Of a DNA stretch of 64,000 nt, positions 16,036-25,244 are shown one piece after another. The DNA lies in the NCBI GenBank assembly GCA_017938765.1, contig JAGBAX010000028.1, positions 62,001 to 126,000 on the forward strand. Reading direction: 5' to 3'. The DNA is from Alistipes sp. Its GTDB lineage: Bacteria > Bacteroidota > Bacteroidia > Bacteroidales > Rikenellaceae. Each line of letters starts with the position of its first letter. Within the stretch, counting starts at the first letter, position 1. The notes below the pieces were generated by a model, which did not search any database, was not told where the DNA came from, and saw nothing but the letters and a program-made list of their open reading frames with translations. The position numbers were made by a program, and so were the translations under genes.

Positions 16036-17157
16036 ATGAAAGTCTATCTGTCAAACCTATTCATTCTTCTTGTAGCGGTAGCGGCTCTATTTAGCTGCGA
16101 GGAGGAGAAGAGTACAAAGCGTACTCGCGAGTACAATGTAATGATTCTTCAGCCCACATCGCGCAAGCTGACATCTACCTACTCTGCCACTATTCGTGGT
16201 AAGCAGGACATTGACATCCGCCCAAAGGTGCAGGGTTACATTACCGACATTCATGTTAAGGAGGGCTCTATAGTAAGCAAGGGGCAGACCCTGTTTACCA
16301 TTGACCAAGTGCCATATCAGGCGGCGCTGCAGACAGCCATTGCCAATGTAGATGTTGCGCAGGCGGCCGTTGATGCTGCCGAGCTTACAACAAACAGCAA
16401 GGAGCAGCTCTACAAGCAGAACATCATCTCCGAGTTTGACCTCAACATGGCGCGCACGCAGCTTGCCAGCCAGCGCGCAACGCTTGCGCAGGCAAAGGCA
16501 AACGAGGTAAATGCTCGCAACAACCTCTCATATACCCTTGTAAAGTCGCCCGCAGATGGTGTTATCGGCACGTTGCCTTTCCGCGTGGGTACTCTTGTAA
16601 GCCCGTCGGACTCTACGCCGATGACATCCGTATCTGACAACTCCGAGATGTATGTCTACTTCTCAATGACCGAGAGTCAGGTGCTCTCGCTCACCCGCGA
16701 GCACGGAACGCTTGAGGCGGCGCTCAAGGCTATGCCATCTATTGAGCTACAGCTCAGCGACGGCACCGTTTACAAGGAGAAGGGTCGCATTGAGGCTATC
16801 TCTGGTATTATTGACCCAACGACAGGCTCTGTAACGGTCCGCGCCAAGTTCCCGAACTACAGCCGACTGCTGCTCTCTGGTGGCTCTGGAAACATCATCC
16901 TGCCACACAAGGCGGAGGGTTGCATCGTAATTCCGCAGTCTGCAACATTTGAGATTCAGGACAAGATTTACGTCTACACGCTCAAGAGTGGCAAGGCGGT
17001 AAGCAAGATTGTCGGCGTATTTAACATCAGCAATGGCCGCGAGTATGTCGTTGAGAGCGGTCTTATGGCTGGCGACACTATTGTCGTTGAGGGCGTAGGT
17101 CTGCTGCGCGACGGCGACAACGTAAAGATTAAAAAGGTTGTAGAAAACGAGAAATAG
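16036..17157 (+). CDS. RND efflux periplasmic adaptor (AcrA/MexA family)
   Basis: 373 residues. Lipobox-like LFSC with C21, so it is membrane tethered. Order: barrel-sandwich half (PKVQGYITDIHVKEGSIVSKGQ, about 62-83), alpha hairpin (about 95-165, Ala/Gln-rich), second lipoyl half (VKSPADGVIG), then beta-barrel and membrane-proximal domains. It links the inner membrane pump to the outer membrane channel. The permease starts 9 nt later. The operon probably exports toxic compounds such as bile salts or drugs; the substrate is inferred from family only. Confidence 0.93.
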   Translation: MKVYLSNLFILLVAVAALFSCEEEKSTKRTREYNVMILQPTSRKLTSTYSATIRGKQDIDIRPKVQGYITDIHVKEGSIVSKGQTLFTIDQVPYQAALQTAIANVDVAQAAVDAAELTTNSKEQLYKQNIISEFDLNMARTQLASQRATLAQAKANEVNARNNLSYTLVKSPADGVIGTLPFRVGTLVSPSDSTPMTSVSDNSEMYVYFSMTESQVLSLTREHGTLEAALKAMPSIELQLSDGTVYKEKGRIEAISGIIDPTTGSVTVRAKFPNYSRLLLSGGSGNIILPHKAEGCIVIPQSATFEIQDKIYVYTLKSGKAVSKIVGVFNISNGREYVVESGLMAGDTIVVEGVGLLRDGDNVKIKKVVENEK

Positions 17158-17166
17158 TCTTGACCT

Positions 17167-20100
17167 ATGAATATCAAAACATTTATTGACCGTCCAGTAC
17201 TATCCTCGGTAATCTCTATCGTTATCGTCCTTGGCGGAATTATCGGTCTGGCAATGCTGCCTATTGAGCGATATCCAAACATCGCTCCGCCAACCATTCG
17301 TGTACAGGCAAACTACACCGGCGCAAGTGCCGAGACTGTCCAAAAGGCTGTTGTCGTACCTCTTGAGGAGGCGATAAACGGTGTGGAGAATATGACCTAC
17401 ATGACATCATCTGCAACAAACAACGGTGGCGCAAGCATCGCCGTATACTTCAAGCAGGGCACAAACCCCGATATGGCTGCCGTAAATGTTCAAAACTGCG
17501 TTTCGCGCGCTACCCGTCAGCTGCCAAGCGAGGTAACGGATGTGGGCGTAACGGTGCGCAAGCGACAGACAAATATTCTGGAGCAGATTGCCGTCTACAG
17601 CCCTAATGGCACATACGACCGTACATTTATTGCCAACTACATCAAGATTAACCTTGTGCCGGCAATCTCTCGTATTCCGGGCGTGGGCGATGTAGATGTT
17701 CGTGGTGCGGACTACAGTATGCGCGTATGGCTCAAGCCAGATGTTATGGCGCAGTACAAGCTCATCCCTGCCGATATCTCCGCAGCCCTTGGAGAGCAGA
17801 ACATTGAGGCGGCGACAGGTGCGCTGGGCGAGAACTCAAACCAGACCTTCCAGTATGCTATGCGCTACAAGGGTCGCCTTGAGACCCCAGAGCAGTTTGA
17901 GAATATCGTTATCCGCGCGCTGCCAAATGGCGAGGTGCTTCGTCTGAAGGATGTTGCCGAAATTGAGCTTGGCACACAGTCTTACCTCTACATCGGCGAG
18001 GTAAATGGCGCTCCAGGAACATCATTTAGCGTCTACCAGACCCCAGGCTCAAATGCTACAGAGGTTATCAACCAGATTGATGCCTACATGGAGAAGGCGC
18101 GCAAGGACTTCCCGAAGGACCTTGAGATGGTTGTCCTCTCAAGCTCTAACGACTTCCTCTACGCCTCTATCCACAATGTGCTTCGCACACTGCTTGAGGC
18201 TATTGTACTGGTAATTTTGGTAGTGTTCATCTTCTTGCGCGACCTTCGCTCAACACTCATCCCACTCGTTGCCACAATCGTATCAATCGTGGGTACTTTT
18301 ATGTTCCTCTACTTCTTAGGCTTCAGTATCAACCTGCTCACACTCTTCGCCCTTGTGCTATCTATCGGTGTGGTTGTGGATGATGCCATTATCGTTGTGG
18401 AGGCTGTACAGAGTAAGTTTGATGCGGGCTACAAGTCGGCACACAGTGCCGCTGTAGATGCTATGCACGGCGTAACAACCGCCCTTGTAACCTCTACGCT
18501 GGTATTTATGGCCGTATTTATCCCAGTATCGCTTATGGGCGGCACTTCGGGTATCTTCTACACTCAGTTTGGTCTTACTATGGCCGTTGCGGTGGGTATC
18601 TCGGCTATCAACGCCCTCACGCTCAGCCCTGCCCTCTGCGCTATGCTTCTCAAGCCAAAGGATGAGAACGGAAACAGAGTAAAGCGTAGCTTCGGCGCTC
18701 GCCTTTCAACAGCTATTGAGAGCGGTTTTAACGCCTTTACAAATAAGTATCTGGGCGGTGTGAGCTTCTTCTTGCGCCATCGCGTTGTTACTTGCATTAT
18801 CGTTGTGGCAGGTATCGGACTTCTGCTCTACTCTATGAACAACACCAAGACTGGTCTTATTCCGCGCGAGGATATCGGAACAGTCCGCATTGATGTATCA
18901 ACACCTCCGGGTAGCTCTCTGGCTCACACAAAGGAGGTTATGGACCGCATTGACCGCGATGTTGTCAGCCAGATTGACGAGTGCCGCGCATATCTTAACA
19001 TGGCAGGCTTCGGTATGACCACTGGCGCAGGTACTTCATACGGTAACTTCACCCTCAGACTCAAGCACTGGGACGAGCGTAAAGGCAAGGAGCACAGCGT
19101 GTTTGACATCATGGAGCGCGTGAAGGAGTACTCTACAAATATCAACGATGCAACGCTCTTTACCACCTCGCCAGCAATGATTCCAGGCTATGGTGCCACA
19201 AACGGCTTTGAGCTCCATATTCAGGACCGCAAGGGTGGTAGCATTGAGGATTTGGCAGAGATTACAACGCAGTTCGTAGCCGAGCTGAACGACCGACCAG
19301 AGATTGGCTCTGCCCGCACATCGTTCAACCCTCGCTTCCCTCAGTATCAGATAGATGTAGACGCTGTAAAGTGTAAGCGCGCTGGCACATCTCCAAAGGA
19401 GGTGCTTGAGATTCTGAATGGATACTACGGCGGTCGCCTATCTACACGCTTCAACCGATTTACAAAGCTCTATCAGGTGCAAGTTCAGGCCGACCCACGA
19501 TATCGTGTAGACCTTCAGACGCTCAACAACATCTTCATCCGCATCGGAAACGAGATGGCACCTATCAGCCAATTTGTGACTCTGAAGAAGATTTACGCAC
19601 CAGAGAACCTCTCGCGCTTCAATATGTTCCCGTCAATATCTATCAACGGTCGTGCGGCAGATGGTTACTCATCGGGTGACGCTATCCGCGCCGTAAACGA
19701 GGTGGCAGAGGAGATTCTGCCTGTAGGCTATGGATTTGACTTCGGCGGTATCGCCCGCGAGGAGGCTGCAAGTGGAAACAATACGGCGATAATATTTATT
19801 ATCTGTATCGCCCTTATCTACCTTATCCTCTGCGCGTTGTACGAGAGCTTCTTCATTCCATTTGCAGTTATCCTTACAGTACCACTCGGACTGTTCGGCA
19901 GCTTCGCCTTTGCAAATATGATGGGATTAGAGAATAACATCTACCTGCAGACGGGTCTTATTATGCTTATCGGTCTGCTCTCAAAGACGGCTATCCTTAT
20001 TACCGAGTACGCCTGTGAGCGTCGCCGTCAGGGGCTCTCAATTTTTGAGGCTGCATATGAGGCAAGTAAGGAGCGTTTCCGCCCTATTATGATGACAGTG

Positions 20101-20295
20101 CTTACAATGGTGTTCGGTATGATTCCGCTGATGTTCTCCACTGGCGTAGGCGCTAACGGAAACAACACTCTCGGCGCAGGCGTTGTGGGTGGTATGGTCG
20201 TAGGAACGCTGGCACTGATATTCCTCGTGCCTACACTTTTTATCATCTTCCAGACAATTCAGGAGAAGGTCGTAAAACCTAAAAAAGTAGAGTAA
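17167..20295 (+). CDS. RND multidrug efflux permease (AcrB/MexB family)
   Basis: 1042 residues, typical for hydrophobe/amphiphile efflux-1 pumps: TM1 near 10-28, a porter domain, TM2-6 (about 335-500), a second porter domain, TM7 near 540 and TM8-12 in the last 170 residues. The proton relay aspartates lie in VVDDAIIVVE (TM4), with the matching lysine in GLLSKTAILITEYA (TM10). It exports substrates from the periplasm using proton influx. Between an adaptor and an outer membrane factor, all three complex parts are present. Confidence 0.95.
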   Translation: MNIKTFIDRPVLSSVISIVIVLGGIIGLAMLPIERYPNIAPPTIRVQANYTGASAETVQKAVVVPLEEAINGVENMTYMTSSATNNGGASIAVYFKQGTNPDMAAVNVQNCVSRATRQLPSEVTDVGVTVRKRQTNILEQIAVYSPNGTYDRTFIANYIKINLVPAISRIPGVGDVDVRGADYSMRVWLKPDVMAQYKLIPADISAALGEQNIEAATGALGENSNQTFQYAMRYKGRLETPEQFENIVIRALPNGEVLRLKDVAEIELGTQSYLYIGEVNGAPGTSFSVYQTPGSNATEVINQIDAYMEKARKDFPKDLEMVVLSSSNDFLYASIHNVLRTLLEAIVLVILVVFIFLRDLRSTLIPLVATIVSIVGTFMFLYFLGFSINLLTLFALVLSIGVVVDDAIIVVEAVQSKFDAGYKSAHSAAVDAMHGVTTALVTSTLVFMAVFIPVSLMGGTSGIFYTQFGLTMAVAVGISAINALTLSPALCAMLLKPKDENGNRVKRSFGARLSTAIESGFNAFTNKYLGGVSFFLRHRVVTCIIVVAGIGLLLYSMNNTKTGLIPREDIGTVRIDVSTPPGSSLAHTKEVMDRIDRDVVSQIDECRAYLNMAGFGMTTGAGTSYGNFTLRLKHWDERKGKEHSVFDIMERVKEYSTNINDATLFTTSPAMIPGYGATNGFELHIQDRKGGSIEDLAEITTQFVAELNDRPEIGSARTSFNPRFPQYQIDVDAVKCKRAGTSPKEVLEILNGYYGGRLSTRFNRFTKLYQVQVQADPRYRVDLQTLNNIFIRIGNEMAPISQFVTLKKIYAPENLSRFNMFPSISINGRAADGYSSGDAIRAVNEVAEEILPVGYGFDFGGIAREEAASGNNTAIIFIICIALIYLILCALYESFFIPFAVILTVPLGLFGSFAFANMMGLENNIYLQTGLIMLIGLLSKTAILITEYACERRRQGLSIFEAAYEASKERFRPIMMTVLTMVFGMIPLMFSTGVGANGNNTLGAGVVGGMVVGTLALIFLVPTLFIIFQTIQEKVVKPKKVE

Positions 20296-21698
20296 TGAAA
20301 AGAGTACTATATACCCTTATCGTAACGCTTGTCGCTACAAGCTGTACGGTATATCAGAAATACTCACGTCCAGAGGTTGCTGTAGACAACCTCTTCGGGG
20401 CAGTTGAGACAAAGGATACAGTGACTATTGCCGATATCTCTTGGCGCGAGTTCTTTACAGACCCGCACCTGCAAAGACTTATTGAGCAGGGGCTTACCTC
20501 TAACCCCGATATGCAGATTGCCGCACAGCGAGTAGTTGCCTCTCAGGCTGCACTGCGTACAGCAAAGCTGTCGTTCTACCCATCGTTTGCCTTCAACCCG
20601 TCTTACTCGCTTAATGCACCATTTAACAGCTCATCATCAAGCAGTTACACTCTTCCTGTAAGCGCAAGTTGGGAGATAGACATCACTGGCCGCACGCTGA
20701 ATGGCAAACGTAGTGCACAGGCTGCCTATGAGCAGAGCCACCTCTATCGTCAGAGCGTGCAGACAGCCCTTGTATCATCTATCGCCAACACATACTACAC
20801 CCTGCTGATGCTTGATGCGCAGCTGGAGATATCTCGCACCACAGCCGCTTCGTGGAAGGAGAATGTCCGCATTATGAAGGCTATGAAGCAGGCAGGTATG
20901 ACAAATGAGGCTTCAGTCTCTCAGACCGAGGCAAATAGTTGGGAGATAGACGCTTCGCTCTACGACTTGCAGTACGACATCCTGCAGGTTGAGAATACAC
21001 TTGCCCTGCTTCTGGGCACAACACCGCAGAAGTTTGAGCGCAGCACTATCCACGACCAGAAATTTAGCACAGCACTTAGCGTAGGCATCCCAGCACAGCT
21101 ACTCTCTCGCCGCGCCGATGTCCGCTCGGCCGAGCGAACCCTTCAGCAGGCATTCTATGCCACAAACATCGCCGAGGGGGCATTCATCCCATCTCTAACG
21201 TTAGGTGGTAGCCTTGGCTGGCAAGACCAATTAGGTAAGGCGGTAACATCGCCAGCGAGCTGGCTCGTTACTTTCACCGCTCGCCTCGCTACAGATATCT
21301 TCAACGCAGGTGCTAAGCGCGCTAACCTCAAGATTGCCCAGGCGCGACAGCAGGAGGCCCTCATCTCCTTCCGCCACACACTGCTCACGGCAGGCAATGA
21401 GGTAAATGACGCTCTGGCAAAGTGCCAAACAGCTCGCAATAAGAAGGATATCCGCAAGCACCAGATTGCAGCCCTTGAGAGCGCTGTAAATAGCACACGA
21501 CAGCTTATGAGCCACTCCGAGTCTACATACCTTGAGGTGCTCACAGCACAGCAGAAACTCCTCTCGGCACAGCTCTCACAAATAGCCGATAGCTTTGAGG
21601 AGATTCAAGGCGTAATAGACCTCTACCACGCCCTCGGCGGCGGCGTAGACCATACAGAGGATATCTCTACCCTGCCAAAACGCAACAAGCGCAATTAG
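20295..21698 (+). CDS. RND outer membrane factor (OprM/NodT-like, TolC family)
   Basis: 467 residues. Lipobox VATSC with C17 for outer membrane anchoring. Two OEP repeats (about 60-245 and 265-455) with the long helices of the periplasmic tunnel; LLSRRADVRSAERTLQQAFYATNIAEGAFIPSLTL is a typical NodT-family stretch. The start overlaps the permease stop (TAATG), so the three proteins are produced together. A short piece of cloverleaf-flank sequence (CGAGTACCGAAGCTTTTT) follows the stop. Confidence 0.93.
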   Translation: MKRVLYTLIVTLVATSCTVYQKYSRPEVAVDNLFGAVETKDTVTIADISWREFFTDPHLQRLIEQGLTSNPDMQIAAQRVVASQAALRTAKLSFYPSFAFNPSYSLNAPFNSSSSSSYTLPVSASWEIDITGRTLNGKRSAQAAYEQSHLYRQSVQTALVSSIANTYYTLLMLDAQLEISRTTAASWKENVRIMKAMKQAGMTNEASVSQTEANSWEIDASLYDLQYDILQVENTLALLLGTTPQKFERSTIHDQKFSTALSVGIPAQLLSRRADVRSAERTLQQAFYATNIAEGAFIPSLTLGGSLGWQDQLGKAVTSPASWLVTFTARLATDIFNAGAKRANLKIAQARQQEALISFRHTLLTAGNEVNDALAKCQTARNKKDIRKHQIAALESAVNSTRQLMSHSESTYLEVLTAQQKLLSAQLSQIADSFEEIQGVIDLYHALGGGVDHTEDISTLPKRNKRN

Positions 21699-21834
21699 CG
21701 AGTACCGAAGCTTTTTAAAATAGTGAGTTTAAGGAGTTTAGTGAATTTAAGGAGAATTACCCCTATATTCATTAAGCTCCTTAATTTTTTGTTCTGCGTC
21801 AGCCTGCTAATGGCTAATGGCTAACGGCTAATGG
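21699..21834 (+). repeat. Intergenic repeat mosaic with CTAATGG/CTAACGG heptamers
   Basis: Starts with CGAGTACCGAAGCTTTTT (as in the flank of the copy at 57.0 kb). It contains TTTAAGGAGTTTAGTGAATTTAAGGAG, related to stretches near 8460 and 30450. It ends with TCTGCGTCAGCC and four heptamers CTAATGG, CTAATGG, CTAACGG, CTAATGG (21807-21834). No ORF. Confidence 0.7.
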
Positions 21835-21836
21835 CC

Positions 21837-22421
21837 CTACCTAAAAGAGACCACCTCTGAATATACAACCTCAGTGTGAGGGTTGCTGCTTACAATCTCC
21901 TGCCTTATCGCCTTGGTGCCGTAGCGGAAAAAGAGGAAGCGGCGGGGTATGCGGTGGATGATTTGGTGCAGGGTATCAACACTTGATACAGAGCAACTTA
22001 CGCTGTTCTTATCAATCACTCCATCAACAGTCACCCAACTATCCCTCCAGCGGAAGAGTCGCACAGTATCGTGTAGGCGGAGCGTGTCGCGGAGAATAAC
22101 CGTATCGCGCAGTGGAACGGTAATATCTACCGCCGTCTTAGTGACGCTCTTTGATGCGCTCTCAAGGCGCTTGAGTTTAATTTTAAGTTTGCGAATGCGC
22201 TCGGCATCGGCAGCGCGCAGCTCTTCATACTCTCCAACTTTTAGACGTAAAACTTGTACCGAGGCGGCACTTTCGTCTGCCTTGGTACGATAGGTTTTGA
22301 CACTCTCAATAAGAGCATAATTGTTGTTCTCAAGGCGAGCATTCTCCTTAAGAAGATACTTTGCGCCGACGACAATTACTGCCGTTGCGACAATGGCATA
22401 GATAGCAAGATACTTTCTCAT
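21837..22421 (-). CDS. DUF6549-type phage-like membrane/coiled-coil protein
   Basis: 194 residues. One N-terminal membrane helix (about 4-22), a periplasmic coiled coil (about 25-95), then PLRDTVILRDTLRLHDTVRLF, WRDSWVTVDGVID and a C-terminal FRYGTKAIRQEIVSSNPHTEVVYSE segment. These match proteins annotated DUF6549 in Bacteroidota prophages and related elements (family knowledge). The form resembles an inner membrane spanin or tail-lysis accessory, but the function is unproven. Its start overlaps the HTH gene by 4 nt. No other phage genes surround it, so it looks like a small remnant or cargo pair. Confidence 0.7.
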   Translation of the reverse strand: MRKYLAIYAIVATAVIVVGAKYLLKENARLENNNYALIESVKTYRTKADESAASVQVLRLKVGEYEELRAADAERIRKLKIKLKRLESASKSVTKTAVDITVPLRDTVILRDTLRLHDTVRLFRWRDSWVTVDGVIDKNSVSCSVSSVDTLHQIIHRIPRRFLFFRYGTKAIRQEIVSSNPHTEVVYSEVVSFR

Positions 22422-22693
22422 AATGTTAGATAACTTTCATAATTACAGATGTTTATAATTGTATTGTAGCGTGTGGCGTGTTTGGTGATTTTGCCCGACT
22501 TTGTAAGGGCCGACAGCGCCGAGCGAATCTGCTTTATCGTCAGCTGCGTTCTGCGAGCCAGCGTAGAGAGGGTCGTTGTAACCTCTCCAGACTCCGAAGC
22601 CAAAAACAGCAGCGTGATAAAAACCTTTAGTCGAGCAGCATAGCGATACTCACTACTCTCCAAAATCTCCTTTTTTAACCTAATTGCACTCAT
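22418..22693 (-). CDS. Small winged-helix protein (phage replication/regulator type)
   Basis: 91 residues from ATG 22693; the open frame extends 11 residues upstream, but those are AT-rich leader. The segment TLSTLARRTQLTIKQIRSALSALTKSGKITKHATRYNTIINICNYESY is a winged helix followed by a beta wing. The wording RSAL..L.K.G.I....T...II.ICNYESY is common in phage and plasmid replisome-organiser proteins. It is coupled to the DUF6549 gene (ATGA overlap). Both may be leftovers of a prophage or a stable minimal cassette. Confidence 0.7.
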   Translation of the reverse strand: MSAIRLKKEILESSEYRYAARLKVFITLLFLASESGEVTTTLSTLARRTQLTIKQIRSALSALTKSGKITKHATRYNTIINICNYESYLTL

Positions 22694-22780
22694 AAAATCT
22701 CTATTTTTGAACAAAAGTACAATCATTGATTGTCAATTTCTGACACAGATTTTAATAAATAGTGTGACTGCAATATTTTA

Positions 22781-22812
22781 TTTGTTTTTTCGTTAAATGT
22801 TTTGTAACTTTG
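22781..22812 (+). promoter_or_regulatory. Promoter of bamD operon
   Basis: TTTG (22781-22784), 20 nt, TAACTTTG (22805-22812): an exact consensus match, 29 nt before ATG 22842. Confidence 0.75.
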
Positions 22813-22841
22813 CGCGATTATACGCGCGTAACAGATAAAAG

Positions 22842-23669
22842 ATGAAAAGATTTATAGTCAATTTAACTATTGTAGCAGCTGTGGCGGTGCTCTTTTTCTC
22901 TTGTTCCGGACTTGGACAGGTGACAAAGAGTGGCGATCCAGAGTTGATGTACTCTACTGCGCTAAAGCTATACAAGGCGGAGAAGTGGAATCGTGCAAGT
23001 GATATGTTTGATGCCTGCGCTGGATACTACATTGGTTCAGAGCGCGAGGATAGTATCGCCTTCTTCTCTGCGCGAAGCAAGTTCAAGCACCGCGACTACC
23101 ACGAGGCCTCTACTGGTCTTGATGAGTTCCGTCGTAAGTTTGGCCGTTCACTCTTTATTGAGGATGCCGAGGCTATGTATGCTATGTGCCAGTACTACCT
23201 CTCTCCAGGCCCTACACGCGACCAGACCCTTACTGCGCAGGCTATTGTCTCCCTTACAAATTTTATTGAGCGCTACCCAGAGTCAAAGCGCGTAGAGGCG
23301 TTCAACAACATCATTGAGGAGCTTACGCTTCGTCTGCACGACAAGAACTTTTTGAATGCCTATACCTACTTCAAGATTCAGAAGTACAAGAGTGCAGTGG
23401 TGGCCTTTAAGAATGCGCTGAAGAACTACGACAACTCTTCTCACCGCGAGCAGATTATGTACTACATCGTTGTTTCAAACTACCGCCTTGCCCACAACTC
23501 TGTTGAGCACAAGCAGGCAGACCGTTACCTTGCGATGTTGGACTCTTACTACTCATTTATAGAGGAGTTTCCAGAGTCAAAGTACACAAAGGAGATTAAC
23601 CGCTACTTCAAGGAGGCAAAGGATTTTATTGACAAGAACAAGAGTAGCGAACAGACCGAGAATAAGTAA
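22842..23669 (+). CDS. bamD: Outer membrane assembly lipoprotein BamD
   Basis: 275 residues. Lipobox FFSC with C21. Five TPR-like helical repeats (ALKLYKAEKWNRASDMFDAC; RDYHEASTGLDEFRRKFG; AIVSLTNFIERYPESKRVEAFN; KYKSAVVAFKNALKNYDNS; YYSFIEEFPESKYTKEI) are characteristic of BamD. It works with BamA (at 34.6 kb) to insert barrel proteins in the outer membrane. It is first of a long operon with rpoZ, coaBC and recN. Confidence 0.94.
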   Translation: MKRFIVNLTIVAAVAVLFFSCSGLGQVTKSGDPELMYSTALKLYKAEKWNRASDMFDACAGYYIGSEREDSIAFFSARSKFKHRDYHEASTGLDEFRRKFGRSLFIEDAEAMYAMCQYYLSPGPTRDQTLTAQAIVSLTNFIERYPESKRVEAFNNIIEELTLRLHDKNFLNAYTYFKIQKYKSAVVAFKNALKNYDNSSHREQIMYYIVVSNYRLAHNSVEHKQADRYLAMLDSYYSFIEEFPESKYTKEINRYFKEAKDFIDKNKSSEQTENK

Positions 23670-23701
23670 TAATTAGATAAAACATTCAAAACCGTATCAA
23701 A

Positions 23702-24025
23702 ATGGAAATCAAGAAGAACATTCCCAACAACACGGTAACCCGTAAGCTCGCAGACTTTGACCCAGAGACTGGCAATGTCTACAAGAGCATCAACATTATC
23801 GCCCGTCGTGCAAACCAGATTGCAGCCGAGCTTAAGCAGGAGCTTAACCGTAAGCTTGCTGACTTTGCAACCTCTGCATCTACTGCCGATACTATGGAGG
23901 AGACCTTTGAGAACCGTGAGCAGATTGAGATTTCTCGTTACTACGAGCGTCTTCCAAAGCCTGCAATCATCGCTACAGAGGAGTTCCTTGACGGCGAGCT
24001 CTACTATCGTGACGCTAGCAAATAG
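23702..24025 (+). CDS. rpoZ: RNA polymerase omega subunit (Bacteroidota type)
   Basis: 107 residues. The segment GNVYKSINIIARRANQIAAELKQELNRKLADFA is the omega fold that clamps the beta-prime C-terminus; the C-terminal extension ISRYYERLPKPAIIATEEFLDGELYYR is typical of Bacteroidota omega, previously annotated as hypothetical. The order bamD-rpoZ-coaBC-recN is conserved in this phylum. It ends 7 nt before coaBC. Confidence 0.9.
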   Translation: MEIKKNIPNNTVTRKLADFDPETGNVYKSINIIARRANQIAAELKQELNRKLADFATSASTADTMEETFENREQIEISRYYERLPKPAIIATEEFLDGELYYRDASK

Positions 24026-24032
24026 CAGAGCA

Positions 24033-25244
24033 ATGTTACAGGGCAAACACATACTACTTGGAGTTACGGGCAGCATAGCGGCTTACAAGGCTGCTGTGCT
24101 GTGTCGTCTACTGAAGGGTGCAGGCGCAGAGGTTAAGGTTGTAATGACCCAGACCGCCAAGCAGTTTATCACACCCCTTACTATGGCTACGCTCTCGAAG
24201 AATCCTATTCTTGTAGAGTTCTTCAACCCTGAGAATGGCGAGTGGAACTCCCACATCAGCCTTGGCGAGTGGGCAGACTGCTACCTTATTGCGCCAGCTA
24301 CGGCAAACACTATTGCCAAAATGGCTACGGGCGTGGCTGATAACCTACTGCTGACAACATACCTCTCGGCTCGTTGCCAGACAATTGTTGCGCCAGCTAT
24401 GGACTGCGATATGTTTGCTCATGTGACAACACAGACAAATCTCACTACACTCCGTAGTCACGGAGTAATTATTGCCGACTCTCCTGCGGGCGAGCTTGCC
24501 AGTGGTCTTACTGGCAAGGGCCGTATGGCAGAGCCAGAGCAGATTCTTGACCTTGTCGTACGGACACTCAACGCTGAAAAAAAAAAGAGCCTTGTCGGTA
24601 AGCACTTCGTTGTAACTGCAGGTGCGACTATTGAGGCTATAGATCCAGTAAGGTACATCACAAACCACTCTACTGGCAAGATGGGCTATGCCATTGCCGC
24701 ATCGCTTGCCTCTCGTGGTGCAGATGTTACCCTTGTTACGGGCCGCACAAATCTTGCTACACCGCAGGGCGTTGTTCGCGTTGATGTACTCTCTGCTGCG
24801 CAGATGTACGAGGCTACTGTAGAGGCATTTAAGAGTGCCGACGGAGCTATTATGTGCGCTGCCGTAGCTGATTATACCCCAGCCACTGTCTCCCAACATA
24901 AGATTAAGAAGAGCGACGACGATATGTCCATTCCGCTTGTCCGCACAAAGGATATCGCTGCGGCATTAGGTGCTGTGAAGGGCTCCCGACTGCTTGTAGG
25001 CTTTGCCCTTGAGAGCGATGCGGGCGTAGAGAGCGCACAGGGTAAACTTACTCGTAAGAACCTTGACTTTATCGTGCTCAACTCGCTTACTGATAGTGGT
25101 GCAGGCTTCGGCGTTGATACAAACAAGGTCACTTTTATTGACCACAACGGCTCTACAACCCTACCTCTGATGAGCAAAGCTGATGTTGCCGAGAGGATTG
25201 TAGACAAAATAGAGACCCACTATGCTAACTCGCCTCAGCGTTGA
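24033..25244 (+). CDS. coaBC: Phosphopantothenoylcysteine synthetase/decarboxylase (bifunctional)
   Basis: 403 residues from ATG 24033; the frame is open back to 23757, but that part only mirrors rpoZ. The N-terminal CoaC flavoprotein (about 1-185) has GVTGSIAAYKA, the catalytic region NSHISLGEWADCYLIAPATANTIAKMA and PAMDCDMF. The C-terminal CoaB ligase (about 190-403) has VTAGATIEAIDPVRYITNHSTGKMG, AVADYTPA, the KIKK motif and VGFALESD. It makes 4'-phosphopantetheine for coenzyme A. The last 23 nt overlap recN. Confidence 0.96.
   Translation: MLQGKHILLGVTGSIAAYKAAVLCRLLKGAGAEVKVVMTQTAKQFITPLTMATLSKNPILVEFFNPENGEWNSHISLGEWADCYLIAPATANTIAKMATGVADNLLLTTYLSARCQTIVAPAMDCDMFAHVTTQTNLTTLRSHGVIIADSPAGELASGLTGKGRMAEPEQILDLVVRTLNAEKKKSLVGKHFVVTAGATIEAIDPVRYITNHSTGKMGYAIAASLASRGADVTLVTGRTNLATPQGVVRVDVLSAAQMYEATVEAFKSADGAIMCAAVADYTPATVSQHKIKKSDDDMSIPLVRTKDIAAALGAVKGSRLLVGFALESDAGVESAQGKLTRKNLDFIVLNSLTDSGAGFGVDTNKVTFIDHNGSTTLPLMSKADVAERIVDKIETHYANSPQR

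Noticed and set aside
23757-24032. Long N-terminal extension of CoaBC
   Set aside because: The extra 92 codons are the rpoZ gene in another frame; the CoaC domain begins normally at the ATG of 24033.
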